This document shows positions 44,507 to 53,196 of a stretch of DNA of 64,000 bases, in pieces. The stretch covers positions 1 through 64,000 of the forward strand of contig JAHJDP010000119.1 of assembly GCA_018831195.1 (NCBI GenBank), given 5' to 3'. The notes under the pieces are model-generated. The model saw nothing but the letters and a program-made list of their open reading frames with translations. It had not been told where the DNA came from and searched no databases. The DNA comes from Candidatus Eisenbacteria bacterium (GTDB taxonomy: Bacteria > Eisenbacteria > RBG-16-71-46 > CAIMUX01 > JAHJDP01). A program made the translations under genes and the position numbers. The number at the start of each line of letters is the position of its first letter. Within the stretch, counting starts at the first letter, position 1.

Positions 44507-45433
44507 GTGATCGATGTTCGTGATCTCACCCGGCGTTTCGGCGATCTCACCGCCGTGGATGCCCTCAGCTTCCGCGTGGCGCCCGGCGAGCTCTTCGGCG
44601 TCGTCGGCCCCGATGGGGCCGGAAAGACGACGCTGCTGCGCATGCTGGCGGGTGTGCTGAGACCGACCGCGGGGGATGCCTGCTTGCACGGGATGAGTGT
44701 GGCCCGCGATCCCGAAGGGGTGAAGTCCGAGATAGCGTATATGTCGCAGCGCTTTGGGCTGTATGCGGACCTGACCGTTCTCGAAAACATCAGCTTCTAT
44801 GCCGATCTTTATCGTGTGCCGCGACGGAGCCGCGCTGCGCGTATCGAGCGGCTCTTTCACTTTTCCGGATTGGAACCCTTCGCCCATCGTTTGGCCGGCC
44901 GCCTCTCCGGCGGGATGAAGCAGAAGCTGGGACTTTCATGCGCCCTTATTCACGAACCGCAAATCCTTTTGTTGGATGAACCGACCTTCGGCGTCGACCC
45001 GATTTCACGGCGCGATTTGTGGATGATTGTGCACGAGATGGTCGGCCGCGGGATCACCGTCCTCGTGAGCACCTCCTATATGGATGAGGCCGAGCGCTTC
45101 GACCGCCTGGCGTTGATCTCGTCGGGACGCCTGCTGGCGCTGGACACCCCGGCGGCGTTGCAGTCGTCGCTTCCCGGCCAACTTCTCTCTTTACGGATCG
45201 AGCGGGTGCGCGACGCTCAGGCGCTGGCGGCCCGCTTGCCGCTTGTACGCCGCGCCGCCGTGTTTGGGGATCACCTGCATCTGCTGGTCGATGAGGCTCA
45301 AAGCGACCTGCCGGTGATTGCCGCGGCTCTGCAGGAAGCCGGATTTCCAGTGCTCGACTCCGAGGTCATCGAGCCCTCGTTCGAGGATCTCTTCATCGAC
45401 CGCGTCACGGCGGCCGAGGAGGGCGAGCGATGA
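44507..45433 (+). CDS. ABC transporter ATP-binding protein (first of two)
   Basis: 308 residues. Walker A GPDGAGKTT, Q-loop YMSQRFGLYADLTVLEN, signature LSGGMKQKL, Walker B ILLLDEPTFGVDP, and a switch region around TSYMDEAERFDR. The His of the H-loop is replaced in VSTSYMDEAE (Ser-Tyr instead of the usual Thr-His), which is worth noting. The C-terminal ~80 residues form the regulatory domain seen in ABC-2 drug exporters. GTG start with AGGAG 6 bases upstream. Overlaps the second ATPase by 4 bases; the two correspond to the halves of the fused YbhF protein of enterobacteria. Confidence 0.93.
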   Translation: MIDVRDLTRRFGDLTAVDALSFRVAPGELFGVVGPDGAGKTTLLRMLAGVLRPTAGDACLHGMSVARDPEGVKSEIAYMSQRFGLYADLTVLENISFYADLYRVPRRSRAARIERLFHFSGLEPFAHRLAGRLSGGMKQKLGLSCALIHEPQILLLDEPTFGVDPISRRDLWMIVHEMVGRGITVLVSTSYMDEAERFDRLALISSGRLLALDTPAALQSSLPGQLLSLRIERVRDAQALAARLPLVRRAAVFGDHLHLLVDEAQSDLPVIAAALQEAGFPVLDSEVIEPSFEDLFIDRVTAAEEGER

Positions 45434-46395
45434 GCGGCTCTGCTGCGGTGGCGGTGGAAGTGGATCGCTTGAGCAAGCTCTTCGGCCGCTTCGTGGCCGT
45501 CGACCAGGTGAGCTTTGCCGTTCAAACGGGAGAGGTTTTCGGTTTTCTGGGCCCCAACGGGGCCGGCAAGACGACCACCATCAAGATGCTGGCCGGCCTG
45601 TTGGTTCCCTCCAGTGGGACCGGGCGGGTGGCCGGGCTCGATATCATGCGCCAGACGGATGCCATCAAGCGCCAGATCGGTTACATGTCGCAACTCTTCT
45701 CGCTTTACGGCGATCTGACCGTCGAGGAGAATATCGCCTTCTTTTCCGGCCTCTACAGCGTTCCCGCCTCCCGGCGGGCCGGGCGCCGCGACTGGGTGCT
45801 GGAGATGGCGGGCCTTACCGACAGGCGCCGGCGGCTGACCGCGGAACTGTCGCTGGGATGGAAGCAGCGCCTGGCGCTGGGATGCGCCGTGCTACATGAG
45901 CCGCCGATTCTCTTTCTGGATGAGCCGACGTCGGGTGTGGATCCGCTCTCGCGGCGATCGTTCTGGGATCTCATTTATACATTGGCCGCCGGGGGAACGA
46001 CGATTTTTGTCTCCACGCACTACATGGAAGAGGCCGAGTATTGCCACCGTCTGGCCCTCATGAATCGCGGCCGGTTGATCGCGCTCAACACACCCTCGGC
46101 CTTGAAGGCCGGCATGCCCACCCCGCTCCTCGAAATTTTGACGGATAACGGGCCGCGGGCGGCGGAGGTGCTGGCCGGCACCGCCGAGGTGGCCGAGGTG
46201 GGGCTCTTCGGGCGGTCCCTGCATGTGATCTTGACCGAAGCGGCGGGGGCCGATGTGTCGGAGGCGGGTCGCAGGATCAGGAGACAACTCGAGTCTCAGG
46301 GCCTTGCGGTGCGGACGCTGCAACGTATCCCACCGTCCCTGGAGGATGTTTTTGTCGCGCGCGTTCATGCCGAGGGGGGCGCGCCCCGTGACTAG
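45430..46395 (+). CDS. ABC transporter ATP-binding protein (second, with variant signature)
   Basis: 321 residues. Walker A GPNGAGKTT, Q-loop YMSQLFSLYGDLTVEEN, Walker B ILFLDEPTSGVDP, and H-loop in FVSTHYMEEAEYC. The signature is LSLGWKQRLALG instead of LSGGxxQ, as in the C-terminal half of YbhF. Paired with the first ATPase, whose signature is canonical but whose H-loop is altered, this suggests an asymmetric heterodimer with one efficient catalytic site. ATGA overlap with the preceding gene. Confidence 0.93.
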   Translation: MSGSAAVAVEVDRLSKLFGRFVAVDQVSFAVQTGEVFGFLGPNGAGKTTTIKMLAGLLVPSSGTGRVAGLDIMRQTDAIKRQIGYMSQLFSLYGDLTVEENIAFFSGLYSVPASRRAGRRDWVLEMAGLTDRRRRLTAELSLGWKQRLALGCAVLHEPPILFLDEPTSGVDPLSRRSFWDLIYTLAAGGTTIFVSTHYMEEAEYCHRLALMNRGRLIALNTPSALKAGMPTPLLEILTDNGPRAAEVLAGTAEVAEVGLFGRSLHVILTEAAGADVSEAGRRIRRQLESQGLAVRTLQRIPPSLEDVFVARVHAEGGAPRD

Positions 46396-46410
46396 AGGAG
46401 CGAGGCCGAT

Positions 46411-47523
46411 ATGGATCTAGTGCGCACCTGGGCCATCTCACGCAAGGAGATCCTGCAGCTGCGGCGTGACCCCCGCAGCCTGGCGATGGGTTTTCTTTTG
46501 CCGGTGCTGCTCCTGGTCCTGTTCGGTTACGCGATTACCTGGGATGTGCGGGAGATCAAAAGCGTCATCGTCGACCAGGATGCCTCCCGGTCCAGCCGGG
46601 ATCTGGCCGCCGCCTTACGCTCCTCGGGTTATTTCGAGGTGCGCGCTCCGGTGGGGGAGACGAATGAAGCGGTCGCGCTGCTCGACCGCGGAACGGTGCA
46701 GCTCGTCCTGGTCATTCCACCCGGTTTCGCCGCCGATCTGGGGGCCGGCCGCACGGCGCCCCTCCAGGCGTTGGTCGACGGCTCCGACGCCAATACCGCC
46801 ACGATCATTCTAGGATATGTACAAGCGATTGTGCAAAATTTTGCCGGCGGCCGGCCCACGGAGGTGCGCTCCGTCCCCTTCATCTCGGCGGCCAGCCGCG
46901 TGTGGTACAACGAGGAGATGTTGAGCCGCAACATGATCGTCCCGGGGCTCATCGCCGTCATCATGATGATCATTGCGGCCATGCTCACCTCACTGACGAT
47001 AGCGCGCGAGTGGGAGCGCGGCACGATGGAACAGCTGGCCTCAACGCCGGTCTCACGCCTTGAGGTGGTATTGGGCAAAATGCTGCCTTATCTGGCCATT
47101 GGTCTTCTGGATGTGGTCATCACCTCGCTGGTCGGGGTCACACTTTTCGGCGTTCCCTTCCGCGGCAGCGCGGCCATGCTGATGGGCGCCTCTTTCTTCT
47201 TTATCATTGGCGCGCTGGGATTGGGGATCTTTATCTCCGCCGCGACGCGTTCACAGCTGCTGGCCACGCAGATCGCGATGGTGGCGACTTTCCTGCCCGC
47301 GTTTTTGCTCTCGGGATTCATGTTCGCGATCGAGGTCATGCCCCAGACGCTGCAACTGCTGACGAGGCTCATTCCGGCGCGTTACTTCATCGTGGTGACC
47401 CGCGGTCTGTTTCTCAAAGGCGTGGGCCCCTCGGCCCTCTGGGCCCAGGGGCTTTCGATGATCGCGTTTGCCGTCATCGGGATCGCGCTCGCCGTGCGCG
47501 TCTTCCGCAAGGAGTTGTCATGA
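46411..47523 (+). CDS. ABC-2 type permease (YbhS/YbhR-like, first)
   Basis: 370 residues. N-terminal helix near LGFLLPVLLLVLFGYAITWDV (approximate), a large extracytoplasmic domain (residues ~45-165, with VRSVPFISAASRVWYNEE), then five C-terminal helices (IVPGLIAVIMMIIAAMLTSL, LGIFISAATRSQLLATQIAM and others). The cytosolic motif REWERGTMEQLASTPVSRLE is the ABC-2 coupling-type segment. Works as heterodimer with the next permease. It starts 15 bases after the second ATPase. Confidence 0.92.
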   Translation: MDLVRTWAISRKEILQLRRDPRSLAMGFLLPVLLLVLFGYAITWDVREIKSVIVDQDASRSSRDLAAALRSSGYFEVRAPVGETNEAVALLDRGTVQLVLVIPPGFAADLGAGRTAPLQALVDGSDANTATIILGYVQAIVQNFAGGRPTEVRSVPFISAASRVWYNEEMLSRNMIVPGLIAVIMMIIAAMLTSLTIAREWERGTMEQLASTPVSRLEVVLGKMLPYLAIGLLDVVITSLVGVTLFGVPFRGSAAMLMGASFFFIIGALGLGIFISAATRSQLLATQIAMVATFLPAFLLSGFMFAIEVMPQTLQLLTRLIPARYFIVVTRGLFLKGVGPSALWAQGLSMIAFAVIGIALAVRVFRKELS

Positions 47524-48638
47524 GCTTCGGCGCATCCTATGAGCGCGTGCGCGAGATGGTGCGCAAGGAGTTCATCCAGATCCTGCGCGACGCCCGATTA
47601 CGACGGATTGTTTTTATCGCGCCGATCCTTCAGCTGATTGTCTTCGGTTACGCCGTCTCGACCGATGTGCGCGACACGAAGCTCTTTGTCGTCGATCATG
47701 ACCGGTCCTCTGTTTCCCGGGAGTTGATCGATGCGCTCACGCAGCCGGGCTACTTCCGTGTTGTCGGCCGCTCGGACCGGCCGGTCGATCTGGTGCAGGC
47801 CCTCGAACGGGGCAAGGCGGTCGTGGGGATCGAGATTCCACCGAATCTTTCGGAAGCGCTGGGGGACCGTGAATCGGTGGAGGTGCAGGTGCTGGTGGAC
47901 GGCACGAACTCCAACACCGCCATCGTGGCCAAAGGGTACGCCGAGCGGATCATCATGGACTTCGGCCGCCGCGCGGCGGGGAGCCCGGCCGCGCCGAGGA
48001 TCGATCTACGGGTCCGGGCCTGGTACAATCCCGGACTGGTGAGCCGTATCTACAATGTACCGGCCGTGGCGGGTGTCATTATCATGCTGGTCTGCCTGCT
48101 ATTGACATCCCTGGCGGTGGTGCGCGAGCGCGAGATCGGGACGTTGGAGCAGCTTATGGTAAGCCCTCTGCGCCCGCTCGAGCTGATCGCCGGTAAGACG
48201 ATCCCTTTCGCTGTCTTTGGACTGATTGATCTCGCCATCGTGACATCGGTCGCCGTGTTGTGGTTCCGCATCCCCTTTGAGGGGAACCTGGCGCTGCTCC
48301 TCCTGGCGAGCGGGCTTTTCCTGCTTTCCGGATTGGGCGTGGGTCTTTTCGTTTCGACGATCTCCCGCACCCAGCAGGAAGCCTTTATGGCGAGCTTCCT
48401 CTTCTTCATGCCCACGATCCTGCTCTCTGGATTCATGTTCCCGGTCAGCAGCATGCCCAAGCTGTTTCAGTGGCTGACGCTTCTCAATCCCATGCGCCAA
48501 TACCTTGAGATCGTGCGCGCCATCTTTCTCAAGGGCGCCGGGTTGACGGTGCTGTGGCGGCAGCATCTGGCGCTGCTGGTGATGGGGGTGGGGATCCTGG
48601 TCTTCGCCGCGAGCCGGTTCCGCAAGACGATTGAGTGA
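47520..48638 (+). CDS. ABC-2 type permease (YbhS/YbhR-like, second)
   Basis: 372 residues with the same design as the first permease: N-terminal helix (IVFIAPILQLIVFGYAVSTDV), an external domain (DHDRSSVSRELIDALTQPGY, RVRAWYNPGLVSRIYNVPA) and five C-terminal helices. The coupling segment is VREREIGTLEQLMVSPLRPLE. ATGA overlap with the first permease. It closes a seven-gene exporter operon (accessory protein, TolC, adaptor, two ATPases, two permeases). The likely substrates are hydrophobic drugs or lipids, inferred only from family. Confidence 0.92.
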   Translation: MSFGASYERVREMVRKEFIQILRDARLRRIVFIAPILQLIVFGYAVSTDVRDTKLFVVDHDRSSVSRELIDALTQPGYFRVVGRSDRPVDLVQALERGKAVVGIEIPPNLSEALGDRESVEVQVLVDGTNSNTAIVAKGYAERIIMDFGRRAAGSPAAPRIDLRVRAWYNPGLVSRIYNVPAVAGVIIMLVCLLLTSLAVVREREIGTLEQLMVSPLRPLELIAGKTIPFAVFGLIDLAIVTSVAVLWFRIPFEGNLALLLLASGLFLLSGLGVGLFVSTISRTQQEAFMASFLFFMPTILLSGFMFPVSSMPKLFQWLTLLNPMRQYLEIVRAIFLKGAGLTVLWRQHLALLVMGVGILVFAASRFRKTIE

Positions 48639-48774
48639 GGTCTCCAGGCGTTGGACATCATCCGCCGGGGATCCTTCACCTTTGTCATCCTATGCGCCGC
48701 CCTTGGCTGTATCCTCGCTCTTGCCATCAGTTGCCGCTGAACGTCCCGGTTGTCGAATTTGGTCCCGGATCTCT

Positions 48775-50193
48775 TTACCAGCCTATGTCCACCGATGCCT
48801 TAAGATTCAGCCCTCCCCATGCGTGACTCTTTGTGGAGACGGGGGCGGGGGCCGGATCCGGAGTCGGGGAGGCCTGGTGCTTGCGCCATTCCAGCGGGGC
48901 AACGAGGCGCCCATCAAAATGCAGCGTCCAGCTGGATGCCATCTTCCAAGCCAAATCGAGATCGATCTGCAGTCCATTGGTAAACGACCAATCAAGTGAA
49001 TTCTCGTGAGACTGATATCTAAAGAAGAAGGGTGGGATGACGGGAACGCGCTCTTTCCAAAACAGCCGGCCGTCATCCCGCCACCATTCCCATTGGACTC
49101 CCAGGTTGAGATCAAGCGGGGCGAGTGGAGAAACCGTCCAATCCACCTTTGTATAAAATATATCCCAGGTCTTGTCCGCGGCAATGAGCCGGTATCTGGT
49201 CGCAGTGAAGATATCCCAAACTGTGAAAGGCCAAACATCAATGTAACTCGGATAATCACTGTCGAGCCGCCAACGCTCCATACCAAGCGCGACTCTCATC
49301 GTTGGAAGGAGACCCCAGCCCGCTTCCATCTTATACCGTCGCAGGGCCAGATCCCGAATCTCCAGATATCTTGTCTCATCAAGTGTCATCGCGAGATTGA
49401 AATCGCCGCTCTCGTAACGAAAGCGCAGGTCGAGTCGTGGCGTTTTGGTGCGTTTTGCCGATCCTTCGGCATGCCAGCGGTTAATGTAAAGGATGTTGTT
49501 CTGCTCGGGGTGTGTTTCCATTCCCACCAGTTTCCGATTCCCGTATCCGAGATGGACCTCGTGGTCACGATTGATATCCAGATTCATCTCCAAATCGGCG
49601 CCTTCATCCCGGCTGGCAAAGGGGAAGAAAAATGTTGAAGCCTCAAATTTCTGGGAGAGGTCCAATGTGCCATATGTCAACCACACCCGGCCGGCAATGC
49701 TTCGAATGCGCTTGAAATGACACCGTACTTCGATGCCGCCTTCTACGCGATTATTGAACTTGCCGATGAGGGAGCGCCATTCCAGGTTCCGGTGACGCCA
49801 GGCCAAGGCCGCAGCCATGTGTTCATCAGACCTCAATCCATCGAGGGCGTCTTTCTTCTCATAGACTTCCCGCTGCTCAATTTGAAAGTGATTTTTCGAA
49901 TATCGCGCCCCGAACCAGACGGACCGCCAGCGAACAAGCCCTAATCCGCCGCCATCCACAATCCAGTATTCGTGCCGTTGCGGTCCTTTGCGGAAACGAT
50001 AGAAGTCATTGAGTTCATAGTGAGTTTGAAGGGCCGCCGTCGCAGGCAATTTGTCTGGGAAATCAACGAGAGGATTCTCAGTGCCAAGCAAACGATCCAC
50101 GCCGGGCAACTCGAATGAGTTTCCCGGCGTGAGCCATAGCGTTCCAAACAATGTTATCGCCAGTGAGATACTGGGCGCAGGCTTAAATAACAA
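48775..50193 (-). CDS. Putative outer-membrane beta-barrel protein
   Basis: 472 residues. Signal peptide SLAITLFGTLWLTPGNSF. The rest is a run of amphipathic strands ending in aromatic residues (WRSVWFGARYSKNHFQIEQ, GRVWLTYGTLDLSQKF, DLNLGVQWEWWRDD), and the last residues are LNLKASVDIGW, the form of a barrel C-terminal strand. No known family recognised. Start is a TTG at 50193 only 4 bases after the lipoprotein stop, so translation is probably coupled to it; the ribosome site is weak. AT-richer than the exporter operon. Confidence 0.65.
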   Translation of the reverse strand: MLFKPAPSISLAITLFGTLWLTPGNSFELPGVDRLLGTENPLVDFPDKLPATAALQTHYELNDFYRFRKGPQRHEYWIVDGGGLGLVRWRSVWFGARYSKNHFQIEQREVYEKKDALDGLRSDEHMAAALAWRHRNLEWRSLIGKFNNRVEGGIEVRCHFKRIRSIAGRVWLTYGTLDLSQKFEASTFFFPFASRDEGADLEMNLDINRDHEVHLGYGNRKLVGMETHPEQNNILYINRWHAEGSAKRTKTPRLDLRFRYESGDFNLAMTLDETRYLEIRDLALRRYKMEAGWGLLPTMRVALGMERWRLDSDYPSYIDVWPFTVWDIFTATRYRLIAADKTWDIFYTKVDWTVSPLAPLDLNLGVQWEWWRDDGRLFWKERVPVIPPFFFRYQSHENSLDWSFTNGLQIDLDLAWKMASSWTLHFDGRLVAPLEWRKHQASPTPDPAPAPVSTKSHAWGGLNLKASVDIGW

Positions 50194-50197
50194 CGCC

Positions 50198-51799
50198 TTA
50201 CCATCCGGCCGCCTCGGCTATATCCAGCCAGGTATCCCGTGTTGCGCCCGGGAAAAGGCCGCCGAATGAATAATCAGGGACATAAGGAATTATTACCTCA
50301 TTTAAATCAATGGGATCTCCATTTGGGCCATCCAATAGTTCAATGAAATCAAGATCATATTCCCCGTTTAAGTACTCGATACGGGTCACATTGGCAAGGC
50401 AAGAATCCGGGCCTTCGCATGTTGAGAAGCATTCTGTCCTGGGCGACACATCCCACCCATAGGCATACCAATGCCAATCCAGCCAGTCCTGCGGGTCTTT
50501 GAATCGATAGTAGGGAATATATTCTTTCCAATTATTGGGCGCGTTGGTGAAGAGCATTGATAGATTAACATCTATTTCAATATCACCATAATCAGCTTCT
50601 TCATCGATATGGTACGTCCCCGTCAATACTGTTTCGACCCAATTAAGAACATCTTCAATCGTGGTAAAGCTTTCCGCAAATCGCGGCTTGTTTCCCGCAT
50701 CATCGATCTCATCATCCAAGTCCGTCAGATCGACGATCTTGATGATGTCATCATTTTGATTGTCTGTTTCGGCCCGTATGGCAGCGACCGCCTCCTCCAA
50801 TTTGTCGCGCAGCGTTAAGAGATTGTCATAGGCGACACTCATGCGATTGTCCCGCAGGCTTAGGAAGCCGAAACGCTCTTCAAGATTGTATTGCAATACT
50901 GATATAGCCAATGAGTCGCGCGCCGCGTCGTTGCGTTCGCTCCAGACATGCACGACCCTTCTGCTGCCGGCGCCGTAAGGTTCGGAGTATCCAAAGGACT
51001 CACACAAATCTAAATCATTGATCTCATCGATCCACCCATAGCCCCCGGCGCGGTCGAACAAATCCAATTCATATGAAATCGCGATGCATATCCCTGCCCG
51101 GGCGGCATGCAGCGCAGCATCGAACATGAGAATATCACCCAAATCGATTTCGTAAATTTCATCTTCAAGCTGCAGATTGATAACAGGTTCTGCATTTTCT
51201 TCGGCGGCGGCAAGATGTTGGATGGCGCTGTCGAATGCTGGCATGACGAGTTCCTCAAGGATCTCTTGGGCGCGGGCTAGGGTGAGATTGCCGGGGATAC
51301 CGGTTAAGGTGCGCCGGGCCAGTTCACGGGGCGCCGTGGCTAATAGGGTAAACTGGTTTCGAAGAATTGGCGAACCCGGCCTGAAGTAGATTCCCCCGGT
51401 CGAAGCTAGTGCGGATTTATTCTCATCGTCGTAAGCGATTAGACTATCAATGACCTCCCACAACTCGGGATCATAGTTGACCTCGATAATATCCAACAGG
51501 GCGCATCCGATATGCGCTATGGGGGAATCCGAATTGACCTCCAGCGCGGCATCCATCCCGTCTCTTATCTCCGTATAACGGACAGCCCTGTAAGAATCCG
51601 CATCTTCATTATCGGGAATGATTTCCAATGAATCCGCCAATGCTTGCATCCAATGTGTCGCCATGGAGTCGGCTGTTGTCACGTCCCCATGCGGTACTCC
51701 ATTCCCATCCGGTTCGGTGGGGTCGTCGGAGCAACCGATGCAGAGGCCCAGGACGATGAGAGGAATACAAATCCAGATGATTCTTTTATGAGGTGACAT
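50198..51799 (-). CDS. Lipoprotein of unknown family, coupled to the barrel gene
   Basis: 533 residues. Signal peptide with lipobox (LGLCIGC) and a mature N-terminus of acidic, Ser/Thr-poor linker (SDDPTEPDGNG). The body is helical with many Asp and Glu, and shows repeated patterns such as GMDAALEVNSDSPIAHIGCA, RAQEILEELVMPAFDSAIQHL and FDAALHAARAGICIAISYE, which look like TPR-type helical hairpins. The C-terminal part contains a Cys pair region (CFSTCEGPDSC). Strong ribosome site GAAGGAGGGA. Together with the barrel it could form an outer-membrane transport or docking unit, an inference. Confidence 0.65.
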   Translation of the reverse strand: MSPHKRIIWICIPLIVLGLCIGCSDDPTEPDGNGVPHGDVTTADSMATHWMQALADSLEIIPDNEDADSYRAVRYTEIRDGMDAALEVNSDSPIAHIGCALLDIIEVNYDPELWEVIDSLIAYDDENKSALASTGGIYFRPGSPILRNQFTLLATAPRELARRTLTGIPGNLTLARAQEILEELVMPAFDSAIQHLAAAEENAEPVINLQLEDEIYEIDLGDILMFDAALHAARAGICIAISYELDLFDRAGGYGWIDEINDLDLCESFGYSEPYGAGSRRVVHVWSERNDAARDSLAISVLQYNLEERFGFLSLRDNRMSVAYDNLLTLRDKLEEAVAAIRAETDNQNDDIIKIVDLTDLDDEIDDAGNKPRFAESFTTIEDVLNWVETVLTGTYHIDEEADYGDIEIDVNLSMLFTNAPNNWKEYIPYYRFKDPQDWLDWHWYAYGWDVSPRTECFSTCEGPDSCLANVTRIEYLNGEYDLDFIELLDGPNGDPIDLNEVIIPYVPDYSFGGLFPGATRDTWLDIAEAAGW

Positions 51800-51980
51800 T
51801 CTTTGTCCCTCCTTCTGGGGATAGGGAAAAGACTCTCACTCTATTTGGAAGGCCATCGAGAAAGATACCATCAACTATCATCCCGCACAAACATTTCAAA
51901 ATGGATGGTTGAATTCAATAGCAATGTCATGAATATGAAAGTTGACAAGGTAAACCGGAATTCGGTGATCGAGAGGTCAT

Positions 51981-52085
51981 TTAGGGGGCTCGGCCGCCGG
52001 ATTGGTTGTCAGCAATCAGATCTTTGATCTTCCAGTTGACCTGGTAGGATTTCTCCAGACAATCTGCGTACGAATAGCCTGGCAT
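51981..52085 (-). pseudogene. Decapitated gene start, probable diiron/ferritin-like oxygenase N-terminus
   Basis: Minus-strand ATG at 52085 with GAGGGGG 8 bases upstream encodes MPGYSYADCLEKSYQVNWKI, then KDLIADNQSGGRAP and a stop. The Y-x-D-C-L-E-x-S-x-x-V-N-W-x-I-x-D pattern resembles the N-terminus of a diiron/ferritin-like protein family I recall, which normally runs hundreds of residues further. Here only 34 codons remain, so the gene has lost its body. Confidence 0.4.
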
Positions 52086-52156
52086 GATAATGACCCCCTC
52101 GATTCTGCACTTGAACATTACGCGCCAAATCAAGACCATTGGACGAAGTTGAATCG

Positions 52157-52200
52157 GCAAGGAACGGGGCGCAAAACATCGCGACGGCCCCGTCCCTTGC
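52157..52200 (-). repeat. 14-base inverted repeat after the OsmC gene
   Basis: Arms GCAAGGAACGGGGC and GCCCCGTCCCTTGC pair with one mismatch around a 16-base loop. It lies 8 bases beyond the OsmC stop. No T run follows, so it may stabilise the 3' end or be a Rho-dependent stop. Confidence 0.65.
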
Positions 52201-52207
52201 GTGACGA

Positions 52208-52786
52208 TTACCGATGAGCGTGATCCGGCTGATGGGTCACAACCTGAGATTCGATCTTGACCGGATTGCAGATCGTATCCCAAATGGGTGAGTGGTTGTT
52301 CACATAATCATGGAGCTCTTGAAGCTTTTCAGCCGGAGCATCGGACTTGATGAACGCCTTGATCTTCAATTCGCTCAATCCCGCCCGCTGGTTTCTGAGG
52401 TTCATGAAACCTTCAAGACTTCCATTGCCTGTGATCTCCAATGACAATTCATCCAGATCGATTCCGAGCGCGGCTGCATTTGCCGCATAACCCACGGTCA
52501 GACAGGCGGCCAGAGAACTCATGAGAGTTTCAGCAGGGCTGATGCCGGTATCGCTGCCGAGGACCTCATTGGGCTCATCCGTCGTAAGGGTGTGATTCTT
52601 GGCGCGACGTCCCGTTTCCTTGCCAACGGTAAAACCCGAGGTCGTATGTTTGGCTTTGAATCCGCCCGCCCACTTTGAGTTCACGGTAAAACGCAGCTTG
52701 CCGTTACCCGGATCCGTCTTGACGGCTTCAATTGCGGCCATGAGGTCATTCAGATTGACGCCATTGCGAATATTGTTCTGAGACAT
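52208..52786 (-). CDS. OsmC/Ohr-family peroxide reductase-like protein
   Basis: 192 residues. The two redox Cys of the family are present: Cys95 in SLAACLTVGYAANAAA and Cys173 in DTICNPVKI. The N-terminal beta sheet (KWAGGFKAKHTTSG, DEPNEVLGSDTGISPAETLMSSLA) is also typical. OsmC proteins reduce organic hydroperoxides using these Cys with a dithiol partner, in the cytoplasm. The tail is His-rich (THQPDHAHR). A strong AGGAGG precedes the ATG at 52786. Monocistronic, with an inverted repeat just behind it. Confidence 0.9.
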   Translation of the reverse strand: MSQNNIRNGVNLNDLMAAIEAVKTDPGNGKLRFTVNSKWAGGFKAKHTTSGFTVGKETGRRAKNHTLTTDEPNEVLGSDTGISPAETLMSSLAACLTVGYAANAAALGIDLDELSLEITGNGSLEGFMNLRNQRAGLSELKIKAFIKSDAPAEKLQELHDYVNNHSPIWDTICNPVKIESQVVTHQPDHAHR

Positions 52787-53196
52787 TTCAACTCCTCCTT
52801 CTTTTTAGGAAATCGATCATTCTGACCCCTTGCCAGAAGGGTGGATCGCAGAAAAGATCACCATTCGTGACAAGGAGGAGTCGCTTCACGGCCTTTCAGC
52901 GAAACAGCCCAGTAACACATGGAAGGGTTCGCAATGTCAAGTTTAAATCTCGTTTAGGATCGTAACCGTATATTATGTATAGCTTTGAGAGATATCATTA
53001 ATTGAGATTGAGTCTCTGGATCTGAATATTTGCACCGATCCCCTCAGGCTCATTTCATGTTGGAAACAAGTACGCCGTTTAGGCTCATTTCATTTTGGAA
53101 GAAGCTGGGCTGAAAGAGGCTGGCCTCGCTCTCCCGCTTGGATTCTGCTACACTTCCTAGTTGTCTTCCTGAGTCACACGTCCACCGGAGGTTGTT
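52787..53196. other. Intergenic region with a 20-base direct repeat
   Basis: 410 bases with no gene. The centre (about 52960-53030) is AT-rich and may hold promoters for either side. The direct repeats at 53046 and 53081 are listed separately. Confidence 0.55.
53046..53100. repeat. Pair of 20-base direct repeats, 35 bases apart
   Basis: AGGCTCATTTCATGTTGGAA at 53046-53065 and AGGCTCATTTCATTTTGGAA at 53081-53100 differ at one base. Such paired repeats can be protein-binding sites or the multiple terminal repeats of an IS21-like element; no transposase is near. Confidence 0.75.

Larger units (their letters stand above)
51800..52207. other. Intergenic region with gene remnant and inverted repeat
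   Basis: About 408 bases between the lipoprotein and OsmC genes, AT-rich at its left end. It contains the truncated gene start at 51981-52085 and the inverted repeat at 52157-52200; no other gene is visible. Confidence 0.55.

Noticed and set aside
43610-44887. Minus-strand open frame of 425 codons
   Set aside because: Antisense to the HlyD adaptor and first ATPase; no family motif or start signal.
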